NCBI RefSeq assembly: GCF_900108305.1
Contig: NZ_FNUX01000012.1
Coordinates: forward strand, 1-64,000
Origin: Nitrosomonas ureae
GTDB lineage: Bacteria; Pseudomonadota; Gammaproteobacteria; Burkholderiales; Nitrosomonadaceae
Direction of reading: 5' to 3'
Length of the DNA stretch: 64,000 nt
Shown here: piece after piece, positions 25,935 to 35,174 of the stretch
Layout of the letters: each line of letters starts with the position of its first letter
Numbering within the stretch: the stretch's first letter is position 1
Made by a program: the position numbers and the translations under genes
The notes under the pieces: generated by a model
Database searches by the model: none
Seen by the model: only the letters and a program-made list of their open reading frames with translations
Told to the model about the DNA's origin: nothing

Positions 25935-28535
25935 ATGTCAAAAAATATTATTAATGGATTAACTCCTATCAATAATATTCTATTGGTACATAAAGATGAA
26001 ATTATTGAATTATTACCCGATCAAGTTTCAACTGAATTAGTAGGTGAAAAAGCTTTCGGTCTTGCTTGTATTCCATCTTTATGGACACTCCCATTTTTTG
26101 TAGTCTCTGGAGAGCTTGTAGCATCTGCAAGCAAGATGGATCACTCACAACTTCATTTGCTAATTGCAAAATGGTTTCTCGAACTAACTTTTGCACTTAA
26201 AAAGACTGGATTAGATAATGAAACGCATCTAACTTTGAGATCTTCCGGGATAAACGAATCCATCCAGAATCGAGGAAAATTCCATACAAAAATAGCAAGA
26301 TCCAATAAACTAGCTGATGACCTAATAAGTTGGCTAGTACAGATCATCTCAGATGAAACGCTAAGAAACGAACAAATAAATCTTATTATTCAGAAATACT
26401 CGTTGGTTTCTGCCAAAGGTCATCTATCAAATGAACGAAGATGCTCCAAAGAATCAAGAGATTGGTTAGGTGAAATAGAAAATGAAAAAGAGCCATTTCA
26501 AATTAATTTGCGCAATTGGCGAAGTAAAGAAAATAATTTTGAGTCTGCGCTAAAACCCCTAGATTGTAATATCAAAATATCTCTACAAAATGTTTTAAAG
26601 AAAGCAGCATCATGGGGAACTGCACATCAATGTCGATTGCATTTTGAATGGGTATGGGATGGCAAAATCATATATTTGGTTCAGGCTGATGTTGAAAGTT
26701 TATTAGGAAATTTTGATCCTGTAAAACACTGTAAAAAAAATAATCAATCACATTCTTCCTTCGTGCCCAAAATACTTTCTAAAATATCGAAAGAACATGG
26801 TAGGAAGTATCATAAGATTAACAATGTTTTTACTTATATGGAACTTGATCTTCCGATAACCAGTTTATATGTTCTAGATAATCAGGGAGTAATAAAAGAA
26901 ATTTCTAATGGAAATTTCCAAGAAGAGTTGTTACACGATATTGGTGAATTGGTAAGATCCTCATTGGTTATAAGAACCGATATTGTTAGTGATGAACTAT
27001 CAAATAAACAGCTTCTTCCTCGCACACATGAAGTCAGAAATATTGAAGATGCAAAAGAATGGTTAATAAATAAATCTAAAATTCTTTTGAGTCAAGTTTC
27101 AGGGCCTATAGAATTAGCTTTCATTTTTCATAACTTTATTCCTGCTGAAGCATCAGCTTTTGCTTTCTCTGCACCAGGGGAAAGGAAAGTCCAAATTGAA
27201 GCTTTATGGGGTATTCCCGAAGGATTGTATTACAACTCACATGATAATTATATTGTTGACACACTATATTCAGATATCGATAAGGCTAGTACATCAATCG
27301 ACAATTACGTTCTCACAGAGAAGAAGAACTTTAAACGTAATTGTGTTGCCCCAAATGAAAATGGTACATGGATAAATCAAGCAATTTCCAAACCGTATGA
27401 TTGGAAAAGCAGCATTAGATATAAAAAATGGATCCAAAAAATAGCTTGTGATTCTAGACTGATATCGACTCAAGAAGATAAGCCACTAAGCATCATGTGG
27501 TTTGTTGGTGTCCCAAAGGAATTTTCTACAGCTTCGGTTTTACCTTGGTATCATGAAGAATATGACTTAAAAAAAATACAAAGAAGTCATGGTCATAGAA
27601 ATAAAACGCATTTTGATAAAATATTTGAAATTAAAAATTTTGAAGATATTGCAAAACTAGAAGCACTTGTAGATTCGAATGACAAGAGTATTAGAAGAGT
27701 GCTTGTAAAACCTCAAGATGAAATATTGTTACGTGATAGAAATGCATTACAAAAAATTGGTGGGCTAGTTAAAAAAATTGATGCTGTTATTTTTCTAGAA
27801 GGAGCTACTCTTTCTCATGCTTATTATCAACTTCTTCAAACGGGCGCAAATGTAGAAGCAGGTACTACATTTAAAGGTGATAATGAGCAGCAGGTATTTA
27901 ATAAGTTAGTTAGAGACAAGATCCCTCAAAAAATTGAATCGGGTGGAGAACTTGTAAAAGCTGAACGTTTAATAGGTGATGACCTATTAAGAGCTTTATG
28001 TGAAAAACTGGTAGAAGAATCTCTTGAAGTTTTAGATGCGAAAGATCATGACTCAATAATCGAAGAATTATCAGATGTCCAAGAAGTTATAGATGGGATA
28101 TTAAATAGTTTAAAAGCAGACATGTCCGAAGTCACAAAAGCAAAGGAAAGAAAACTAAATAAAGTTGGTGGATTTAAGGATGGTGTTGTTCTCGTAAAAA
28201 CCACAAATCCATTGCCTTCTACAAAATACAATTTAGATTCTTCTCAAAATTCACTGCCTCTAAACGAATTTCAGAGTGTCTCTAATTATGCACCTTATCG
28301 TCGTTCCGAAACTAGAATAAATAAATGGACTGATAAAAGAGAACATGCGGCAACTAAGGAAATTTTATTAAAAGTTACAGCACCAATTGTACTTGACTCA
28401 TGGAAGAGCGAAACACCGCAATTTTTTATTGGAGATAAAACCATAAGTGCGGAAATCACCACAATTAGAAAAAAAGGGGATCTAGAAATATCACTTTCAG
28501 TTTTTGCACAGCAAACACAACTAAAGCTTTTCTAA
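25935..28535 (+). CDS. PEP-synthase-like ATP-grasp/phosphohistidine protein fused to a MazG-like pyrophosphohydrolase
   Basis: This 866-residue protein is a multidomain fusion. Residues 30-250 hold pieces of the PEP/pyruvate-binding ATP-grasp domain: GEKAFGL (37-43), LRSSGINES (101-109) and FEWVWDGKIIYLVQ (237-250). A second ATP-grasp-like block at about 340-445 has FIPAEASAFAFSAPGER and EALWGIPEGL. A phosphohistidine swivel domain at about 585-645 has LEGATLSHAYYQLLQTG, with H628 at the phospho-carrier position. Residues 655-755 are a MazG-like pyrophosphohydrolase: KLVRDKIPQ, E694-E-x-x-E698, E711-x-x-D714 and KVGGFKDGV. The last 110 residues are unassigned. It is the terminal and largest gene of the AT-rich operon. 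Substrate unknown; ATP-dependent phosphotransfer plus NTP hydrolysis is an inference from the folds. Confidence 0.75.
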   Translation: MSKNIINGLTPINNILLVHKDEIIELLPDQVSTELVGEKAFGLACIPSLWTLPFFVVSGELVASASKMDHSQLHLLIAKWFLELTFALKKTGLDNETHLTLRSSGINESIQNRGKFHTKIARSNKLADDLISWLVQIISDETLRNEQINLIIQKYSLVSAKGHLSNERRCSKESRDWLGEIENEKEPFQINLRNWRSKENNFESALKPLDCNIKISLQNVLKKAASWGTAHQCRLHFEWVWDGKIIYLVQADVESLLGNFDPVKHCKKNNQSHSSFVPKILSKISKEHGRKYHKINNVFTYMELDLPITSLYVLDNQGVIKEISNGNFQEELLHDIGELVRSSLVIRTDIVSDELSNKQLLPRTHEVRNIEDAKEWLINKSKILLSQVSGPIELAFIFHNFIPAEASAFAFSAPGERKVQIEALWGIPEGLYYNSHDNYIVDTLYSDIDKASTSIDNYVLTEKKNFKRNCVAPNENGTWINQAISKPYDWKSSIRYKKWIQKIACDSRLISTQEDKPLSIMWFVGVPKEFSTASVLPWYHEEYDLKKIQRSHGHRNKTHFDKIFEIKNFEDIAKLEALVDSNDKSIRRVLVKPQDEILLRDRNALQKIGGLVKKIDAVIFLEGATLSHAYYQLLQTGANVEAGTTFKGDNEQQVFNKLVRDKIPQKIESGGELVKAERLIGDDLLRALCEKLVEESLEVLDAKDHDSIIEELSDVQEVIDGILNSLKADMSEVTKAKERKLNKVGGFKDGVVLVKTTNPLPSTKYNLDSSQNSLPLNEFQSVSNYAPYRRSETRINKWTDKREHAATKEILLKVTAPIVLDSWKSETPQFFIGDKTISAEITTIRKKGDLEISLSVFAQQTQLKLF

Positions 28536-28572
28536 TTGAATTCAATACCGCCACAAATAGTCATCCAGTCCG

Positions 28573-29694
28573 CTACCTATTGCGTCCTTTGCCCCTTAAC
28601 TTGGTTAATCCGCCATCTTCCTTCACAAAGGATCTGGGCTTTCTAAGAATGGCGCTTATTTCACCGGGCATTGACGCAAATAATCCTTCTTCCCGCAATG
28701 AACGATAATCAGAGCCCTCTACGGTTAGCACATCTTTTAAGATGCCAGCTTCACAGGCTTTGGATAATACCGGGTGTCTGTAATCATTGGTGTTCGTGAT
28801 GGCAAATACCGTATTGACGCCAGAATTGCGTGCAAAATTTTGTAGTCGTGCCAGAAGCAGATTTTGAGGACGCTCCAATACAGACAGGGGTAACTCACTT
28901 AACGACAATACAAAACCTGTTGCACTAAGCCCTATCAAGTTAAAAAACTGATCTCGCTTTTTTAAAGCATGACCTATCTTTGCCAGATCCTCCGGTGAGG
29001 CTATTTTCTCCAAAAGCAGCTCATGACTTTTATAATGATTATTCTGATAACCTCCTGCCTGATCACCCATCCAATCCACAAAATCGACATGACCGTCTTT
29101 ATCAATGACACTGTATTGACTGGTATTGATTACCACATGGCCTTTGAAACTCGGAACAGTTGATGCCAGTATCTCTGTGAGTCTGACATCCTGACTCGAT
29201 GGCGTAGCACTACCCGATGGATGATTATGCAATAACCAGTAACCATCTGCTTTAACATGTCGTCTAGTCTTTTCTACTAAAACACCCAGATCATGTTTGG
29301 CATGCCCAATCTTCTCCAAATAGACTGCACCCGGTAATCTGGAACTCACAGCCGTATGATGAATGATGCGATTCATACGGGTATAGAAGATTCTCAGTGT
29401 CTCATAACGCGGATCGCGTAATATTTGCGTCATTATTGCCAGATCATGGCCTGACTTGATGCGCTGATTCAGGAAAGTGGTTCCTCCTTTTTCTTTGAAG
29501 TCTTTCGGGAAATCACAACCCAATAAGGTGCCACCTGCCCATCGAGCATGAGCTTCAAGCAGTTCTGTATAGGCACCTCTTCCTTCTTTCTTTTGCTTTT
29601 CTGTAGTACCGGGACGAGTCTCAATTTTTTCATAAAGATCACCTTCATCAGAATCGAATGGGTTTCCTGGAATCTTCAGCATATTATCGCGCAT
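28573..29694 (-). CDS. RadC-like JAB-domain protein of conjugative elements
   Basis: The 373-residue protein has a JAB/RadC metalloprotease-like motif, LLHNHPSGSATPSSQDVRLTE, with both His and the Asp. The N-terminal 90 residues (GRGAYTELLEAHARWAGG) and C-terminal 150 residues lie outside RadC. Such proteins are common next to traC on plasmids and ICEs; their role in transfer or DNA repair is not established. A strong AAGGAG precedes the ATG. Located just downstream of traC on the same strand. A fragment of a paralogue lies at 14327-14437. Confidence 0.8.
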   Translation of the reverse strand: MRDNMLKIPGNPFDSDEGDLYEKIETRPGTTEKQKKEGRGAYTELLEAHARWAGGTLLGCDFPKDFKEKGGTTFLNQRIKSGHDLAIMTQILRDPRYETLRIFYTRMNRIIHHTAVSSRLPGAVYLEKIGHAKHDLGVLVEKTRRHVKADGYWLLHNHPSGSATPSSQDVRLTEILASTVPSFKGHVVINTSQYSVIDKDGHVDFVDWMGDQAGGYQNNHYKSHELLLEKIASPEDLAKIGHALKKRDQFFNLIGLSATGFVLSLSELPLSVLERPQNLLLARLQNFARNSGVNTVFAITNTNDYRHPVLSKACEAGILKDVLTVEGSDYRSLREEGLFASMPGEISAILRKPRSFVKEDGGLTKLRGKGRNR

Positions 29695-29714
29695 CTTATG
29701 GTCTCCTTAAAAGA

Positions 29715-32543
29715 TTACCTGGTCAATGCACGTTTTTGCTTGATTTCCTGCTGCTTAGGTTCAATAGGGACTTGTAACTTCAATAAGCTGTCCTGCTTAG
29801 CCTGCTGAGATATTTTTTCAACAACCGATCCAACTTGTCGTTTGACTGCCTCAATACCCAACGCGCTTTTATTGGCGAGATCATTAAAATCATTTAATTT
29901 CCTTGAGTTCCGTTCACCCGGCGCAAAAATCGGAAATACCACAGCCCCATTTACCAATGTCGCTGCTTCCAACGCTTTTTCCTTGCCGGGGTTTTTGCCG
30001 AGAGTGAATTCCAGGTGATGATCATCGTCGCCTGCGATAACGATTGGCTTGTGCGGGTATTTATGACGTAAATCCTGCGCGACTTTGGGCAAATTGCCCG
30101 AATCAAATGCTGCGACAACAGGATAACCCAGCGCCTGGGATAGCGTGTCTGCGGTGGCATACCCTTCAGCAATCACGATGACAGGTGCTGTATTGATGGC
30201 TGCTTCCAATCCCTTACCGTTATTTCCCACGACATGAAAGGTATTCTCCTTTTTACTGCCCGCTGCAAAAAGCTTTGCACCACTCGCCTGTATCGTTTGC
30301 ACACTCCAGATTTGTCCATGAATATCTTGTGCGGTCAGCAACAAATCACCGGCGGTAAATACCAAACTGTCAGGGTATACTTCGCGCAGCGCTTTGACTT
30401 CCTGCCAGTTTTGACCAATTTTGATGATTGAATCATTGGGTAAATCATCCGCATTCTGCGGCACGATTCTCAGATTGCCTGGCCGGACACGCTTGTCTTT
30501 CAGATAAGGATGCTCGGAATCGGCAGCAGGTGCGATAGTCAGCAATTGTTGAATTGCATCAGCAACCTTGATGTGCAGTGCCTGTTGCTCGGCTTTTCTA
30601 TTTTGCTGCTTGATAGCAGCTTGGGCGATCAATTCTGCTTTTTGCTCATCTGTGAGCGAATACCCCTTGGCCTTCCAACGCGTCTCTATACCGGTTCGAT
30701 TGTTCTTGAAATATCCGGCAGGATGACCATCCAGATGCGCCACATAAAAACCTGATTTCTCGCCCGACTTATCACTCTCAACTTTAATTCTGTGTTTGCT
30801 ACCATCCATCACCGGATGATTGCCATCAACCAAACAACCTTGAGCGCGCAGCAAGTCAGCAAATTCCACGTGAGGATCGATAGCCGGTTCTTGCTGGCTG
30901 GAAACATTCTCCGGTAGCCAGCGTTGCAGTGTTTGAATATCTGCTTCTGACCCTACATACCAGGCACGGGCCTTTTTGTCCCAGCGAGCCCCAGCGGCTT
31001 TTGCTAAATCCTTATCACGATAAGGAACAATCAAATATTGACGAGCATTGTCATCGTCTTGCTCGGTTTTGGCTCCTGATATCGATACTTCAGTACTAAT
31101 TAGATCATTTCGAGTGCGGTTTTCATGGATGTTGACAAGCTTGACGGCTTTTTTATGTTCATTCTTTTCGGCAGCGACATCAATGAGTGCAAGCAAATTG
31201 GTTAAATCTTGCGCTTCCTGTTTGGATTCACAGTCTTTCACCCATTGGAAAGTCTGATCATCACGCTGCATAGTCACGCCCCAGAATTGCGGTTCACAAT
31301 TCAGCATTTGAGCGGATACCACAGATTTGTTGCCATTTTCATCGGTTTGTATCGCATTACCCTGAATCTGTATCTGTCCATTCCAGTCAGCCGGAATGCT
31401 AAAACCCAGTTTGTCTGAAGATACTTCTTCAAACTCCAGATTATCAATGCCGCCGCCCCTCGTAAACTTGAGTGCATCGGCTACCAGAATGATGGCATCC
31501 TGATCTTTTTTTGGCATATCCTGTGTTAGATCATTAAACCGTTTGATATTGTGGGATGCGATGGTGGCCAGATCAGGTGAGAGATTCAGTAAATGAGCTG
31601 TGGTGTTTTGCTTGATTTGATCCATCTTGATTGCCTCCTGCATATCAATTTCCTGTTGTTGTGACAATGCCAGTACATATTCCTGGATTTTTTCAGCATC
31701 AGCAGCAGCACGAAATATCTCTGTCGGATCTTCCTGTAGCGCTTTGATCCATGATCTCACATAAGCCACATGCTGCCCCGGATCATGACCAATACCCAAT
31801 TCACCGCTGAGTAGCATGCTGGCAATTTCAGCGCGTAGCTCTTCTTTGGCATAACCCTCGCTACCGAATGGATGCGATAGATCACGACTTAGGCGCAACT
31901 CATGACCTGTCCAGTGGCCCAGTTCATGCATTGCTGTTGCGTAATAGCGATCGGGTGTCGGAAACTGGTGCTTATGGGGTAAGTGGATACTGTCTGTTGA
32001 TGGCCGGTAAAATGCGCGATCTGCCTCGCCATGATGGATTACGGCATTGGATGCTTGTAATATGTGCTCAGCCCGCTCCAGTGGATCCCAGTCAGGGGCT
32101 TTAATATTGAGTTCAGGCAGATTATCAATCTGCTGCGCATTAAATACGGCGGCATAAAACACCCTAGGACGCTCTAGTCTCACCTGTTCTTTAATAGGAT
32201 TGCCTTCATTATTGAGTACAGGATTATTGTTGTCATCGGTTTTGATGTGCTCCTCAGTAAATTTCCAGTATTGCACGAGCGTGCTTTTTTCACCTTTGCG
32301 CACCTGTGCGCCAAGATTTTCTGCTTGCTTGTACGTCAACCAGCGCGGATCCGTATGCGCACGGCTCATCAAGTTCAGGCTATTAATGCCCCGGTAGCGC
32401 TTACCTGTAGTTGGATTGACAGGTAATACGGCCAGCAAATCACCGGGTTTCCACGGCTTCTGCCAAGGTGCGACTCCCTTTTTGAGTTGCTCAATCAGAT
32501 TCTCAGCGACTTGTTCATGAAAAGCCTTCTTAGCCTCTTTCAT
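29715..32543 (-). CDS. traC: TraC-like primase with ArdC-type antirestriction and metallopeptidase N-terminal domains
   Basis: This 942-residue multidomain protein begins with an ArdC N-terminal ssDNA-binding domain ([13 protein letters not shown] to about 130). A zincin domain follows with HELGH at 206-210. A DUF5710-like domain lies near 525-575 ([20 protein letters not shown]). The C-terminal third is a toprim-type primase ([17 protein letters not shown], then [11 protein letters not shown]). RP4 TraC has the same ArdC-like and toprim parts and is carried into the recipient to prime complementary-strand synthesis. The ATG at 32543 follows GGAGG; upstream codons add 14 residues without a site. 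It overlaps the small gene before it by 14 bases. Confidence 0.88.
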   Translation of the reverse strand: MKEAKKAFHEQVAENLIEQLKKGVAPWQKPWKPGDLLAVLPVNPTTGKRYRGINSLNLMSRAHTDPRWLTYKQAENLGAQVRKGEKSTLVQYWKFTEEHIKTDDNNNPVLNNEGNPIKEQVRLERPRVFYAAVFNAQQIDNLPELNIKAPDWDPLERAEHILQASNAVIHHGEADRAFYRPSTDSIHLPHKHQFPTPDRYYATAMHELGHWTGHELRLSRDLSHPFGSEGYAKEELRAEIASMLLSGELGIGHDPGQHVAYVRSWIKALQEDPTEIFRAAADAEKIQEYVLALSQQQEIDMQEAIKMDQIKQNTTAHLLNLSPDLATIASHNIKRFNDLTQDMPKKDQDAIILVADALKFTRGGGIDNLEFEEVSSDKLGFSIPADWNGQIQIQGNAIQTDENGNKSVVSAQMLNCEPQFWGVTMQRDDQTFQWVKDCESKQEAQDLTNLLALIDVAAEKNEHKKAVKLVNIHENRTRNDLISTEVSISGAKTEQDDDNARQYLIVPYRDKDLAKAAGARWDKKARAWYVGSEADIQTLQRWLPENVSSQQEPAIDPHVEFADLLRAQGCLVDGNHPVMDGSKHRIKVESDKSGEKSGFYVAHLDGHPAGYFKNNRTGIETRWKAKGYSLTDEQKAELIAQAAIKQQNRKAEQQALHIKVADAIQQLLTIAPAADSEHPYLKDKRVRPGNLRIVPQNADDLPNDSIIKIGQNWQEVKALREVYPDSLVFTAGDLLLTAQDIHGQIWSVQTIQASGAKLFAAGSKKENTFHVVGNNGKGLEAAINTAPVIVIAEGYATADTLSQALGYPVVAAFDSGNLPKVAQDLRHKYPHKPIVIAGDDDHHLEFTLGKNPGKEKALEAATLVNGAVVFPIFAPGERNSRKLNDFNDLANKSALGIEAVKRQVGSVVEKISQQAKQDSLLKLQVPIEPKQQEIKQKRALTR

Positions 32544-32751
32544 CTTCAACCTCCGTCGCATGATCAATCGTGCTATCCAGTGCATCCTGTTCAGTTAAGG
32601 CGTCTTCCTTGAATGCGCCCAGCCTTTCTGCCTCCAAGGGATCAAATTCAGCTTGGAAGCCCGGTATTTCTGCATCAAGTAGCTTTTCCTGTATCACCTG
32701 CTCTTGAATGTCAGGATTGTTTGTTTCAGCATCAATCGGCGGTCTATTCAT
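32530..32751 (-). CDS. Small acidic protein at the traD position
   Basis: A 73-residue, strongly acidic protein ([18 protein letters not shown] in the centre) between traF and traC. RP4 has the small gene traD here. Similarity to TraD cannot be judged by eye, so no symbol is given. It overlaps traC by 14 bases and is probably translated in the same operon. Confidence 0.6.
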   Translation of the reverse strand: MNRPPIDAETNNPDIQEQVIQEKLLDAEIPGFQAEFDPLEAERLGAFKEDALTEQDALDSTIDHATEVEDERG

Positions 32752-32769
32752 GGCGTTGACTCCTTTTAA

Positions 32770-33309
32770 TTAGTGACTCCAGTTAAAAATCGGACGAACA
32801 ACCTTTTGAATCTGATCACGCGCAATTAGCCCGAAATAGCGCGCATCGAAGGATTGCGGGTTTAAATCGGATAGCAGCAGATACTCAGCATCATTCAGCA
32901 CAACGTTAAGCCGGTATTGCGGCAATGGTTGACCCTCAGCATCCGCTTTTAGCTGGGCGCTGTTGGGTAAGTGTTCGCCATTCACAAAGATACCAGCCTG
33001 ATCGATGGAAACCGTATCTCCGGATTGTGCAAACACCCGTTTCAGCAGCAAGCCATAACCGCCCGGACAGTTGCCTGTATTGATGTAATGTCGCGCCACG
33101 GCCATATCAAAAACCGCATTCTGTGGTGGGCAGAAAGCGACATAAGTGCCGCTTACAACCGGTTCATCAACGATTCTGTAAAAACCCATTGGCAAGCTTG
33201 GCGTGGTATTGATATAAATCCCGCTGATCTGAAAACCAATACTCAGAATAAACAGGCTAACGCTCATGGTCAGAATCAAAACAGCCAGGATTTTTATGGG
33301 TTTTTTCAT
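32770..33309 (-). CDS. traF: TraF, pilin-maturation signal-peptidase-like protease
   Basis: The 179-residue protein has one N-terminal membrane helix and the S26 peptidase motifs: TPSLPMGFYR with the catalytic Ser position, and GYGLLLKRVFAQSGD with the Lys. The later strand YLLLSDLNPQSFDARYFG is a standard S26 box. In RP4 TraF trims and cyclises the TrbC pilin. TrbC is encoded at 4867-5256. Located between the traD-like gene and traG, the RP4 position. Confidence 0.9.
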   Translation of the reverse strand: MKKPIKILAVLILTMSVSLFILSIGFQISGIYINTTPSLPMGFYRIVDEPVVSGTYVAFCPPQNAVFDMAVARHYINTGNCPGGYGLLLKRVFAQSGDTVSIDQAGIFVNGEHLPNSAQLKADAEGQPLPQYRLNVVLNDAEYLLLSDLNPQSFDARYFGLIARDQIQKVVRPIFNWSH

Positions 33310-33338
33310 GAAATTGACTCAATAGAGTTCGAGGTATC

Positions 33339-35174
33339 TCACAGTCCGGTTAATTTATCGCTGAAACTCGGGGGGGTAACTTTTGCCCGTGCCGCAAAGG
33401 TTTCATCCTGGAAATACAAAGGTTGCGTGCCATAAATGGCCGGGAACCCGGCAACATAAATAATCATGTCTCCTGGCTTGGTGATCTTGCCGTCAGCATC
33501 TTTCATGGGGCCTGGCAGTCGCATACATTCATCCGGGGTTAATAACGCGCGCTGCGTCTCCTGTAGGGTACGGGTAACATGCCCATGCATCATTGATGAG
33601 CGGCGGCCGCTGGTGGTAATCTGCTCTTTGATAACCGTGGTTTGCCCGGTCAGTTTGGATAAGTGTTCCGCTGTTTCAATTCGGTTGGGTGCAAACGCGG
33701 TCTGAATGTGACAGTTGGAAGTAATCGCTTCATCATGCCCGTAGCCGGTCTCGCGACTTTTGAGTTGATTTAAGTCCTGGCAGATCAGATAGGCTTTCAT
33801 GCCGTAGCCTGCGATAAACGCGAGTGATTCCTGAAATATTTCAAGTTTTCCTAAGCTTGGGAATTCGTCCAGCATCAATAGCAACTTGTGTTTGTAATGC
33901 GCGGCTGGTTGACCGTTTTTAAACGTGATTCTATCGGCCAGCTTTCTGATGATCATATTGATCAGAATGCGGATTAAAGGACGCAACCGCGATTTGTCAT
34001 TGGGGTGTGACACAATATACAAGCTGACGGAATACTCATGGTGCATGAGGTCGCGGATTGCAAAATCGGAATCACTGATGTTGTTGGCGACGATCGGATC
34101 GCGATATAAAGATAGATAGGATTTTGCAGTTGATAGCACGGAACCTGCTTCTTCTTCAGGACGATCCAACATATCGCGCGCACTGGCTGCAATCACTGGA
34201 TGACTCTTGCCATCCAGATAGTCCTGCATGGCCATTTCCATCCACAGTTCCCTGATATCGCGATCAGGATCAGACAGCATGGAATCTACTGTGGATAATG
34301 TGGCAGGAGCTCCTTCTCGCTGTGATTTGTATAAAACATGTAAAATGACACCTACCAGCAATGCCTGGCTGGTTTTCTGCCAATGCGTTTGTAATCCCTT
34401 GCCATCCGGATCGACGATTAAGGTGGTCAGGTTTTGCACATCGGCCACTTCCATGCCGCTGCCAATCGGGATTTCATCTAACGGATTCCAATGCGTGCTA
34501 CTGGTTGATGCCGGATCAAAACGCAGCACCTTGTTTTTGGCGTGAAGCTTTCTCCAACCGGCAGTTAATGCCCATAACTCACCTTTAAGATCAGTAATGA
34601 CTGCACTCTGAGTCCAGGAAAGCAGGGTCGGTATAACCAGACTGACACCTTTGCCAGAGCGAGTCGGGGCATAACACAACACATGTTCCGGGCCGCTGTG
34701 TTTCAGATAGCGGGTTTTGCCGGAATTATCCCGCCAGCCGCCGACATAAACCGCATCACTGTGATTACTTTTGCCGGTTGCCAGCAGTCCCGCGCTCTCA
34801 ATATCTTGTTTCTCGGCCCATCTGGCCGATCCATGTAGTCCCTGATTGGTTCGGGATGAATTGGCCAGAACCATTTTAATGACCAGTACCAGAATCAAAC
34901 CAATACTGGAAAATAAAATACCAAAACCTGCCGCCAGATCGAAGATGCCCGAATACTCGCCATACCATTTATTCGCCCACACCAGAATTGCCCAGGGTTC
35001 ATAAATATGAAAAAGGTGTGTACCTAATTGCGGTTGATAATTGAATTGTTGCGCAAAATACTGAGTGGCGACTTGGAATCCGCCAACAAGGCAGACAATG
35101 GATAATGAGCGAACAATAATTTTGTCTTTTGTGATATTTCTGCTGTCTTTAGAACTCAGATTGATGTTATTCAT
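33339..35174 (-). CDS. traG: TraG, VirD4-type coupling protein
   Basis: The 611-residue protein has two or three N-terminal membrane segments (residues 20-40, 55-70, 80-105). Walker A (CYAPTRSGKGVSLVIP) lies near residues 167-182, Walker B is LLLMLDEFPSLGKLEIF, and a TraG/VirD4 C-terminal NTPase domain follows (SNCHIQTAFAPNRIETAEHL). It connects the relaxosome to the secretion channel. Its start overlaps the traI stop by one base. Confidence 0.95.
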   Translation of the reverse strand: MNNINLSSKDSRNITKDKIIVRSLSIVCLVGGFQVATQYFAQQFNYQPQLGTHLFHIYEPWAILVWANKWYGEYSGIFDLAAGFGILFSSIGLILVLVIKMVLANSSRTNQGLHGSARWAEKQDIESAGLLATGKSNHSDAVYVGGWRDNSGKTRYLKHSGPEHVLCYAPTRSGKGVSLVIPTLLSWTQSAVITDLKGELWALTAGWRKLHAKNKVLRFDPASTSSTHWNPLDEIPIGSGMEVADVQNLTTLIVDPDGKGLQTHWQKTSQALLVGVILHVLYKSQREGAPATLSTVDSMLSDPDRDIRELWMEMAMQDYLDGKSHPVIAASARDMLDRPEEEAGSVLSTAKSYLSLYRDPIVANNISDSDFAIRDLMHHEYSVSLYIVSHPNDKSRLRPLIRILINMIIRKLADRITFKNGQPAAHYKHKLLLMLDEFPSLGKLEIFQESLAFIAGYGMKAYLICQDLNQLKSRETGYGHDEAITSNCHIQTAFAPNRIETAEHLSKLTGQTTVIKEQITTSGRRSSMMHGHVTRTLQETQRALLTPDECMRLPGPMKDADGKITKPGDMIIYVAGFPAIYGTQPLYFQDETFAARAKVTPPSFSDKLTGL

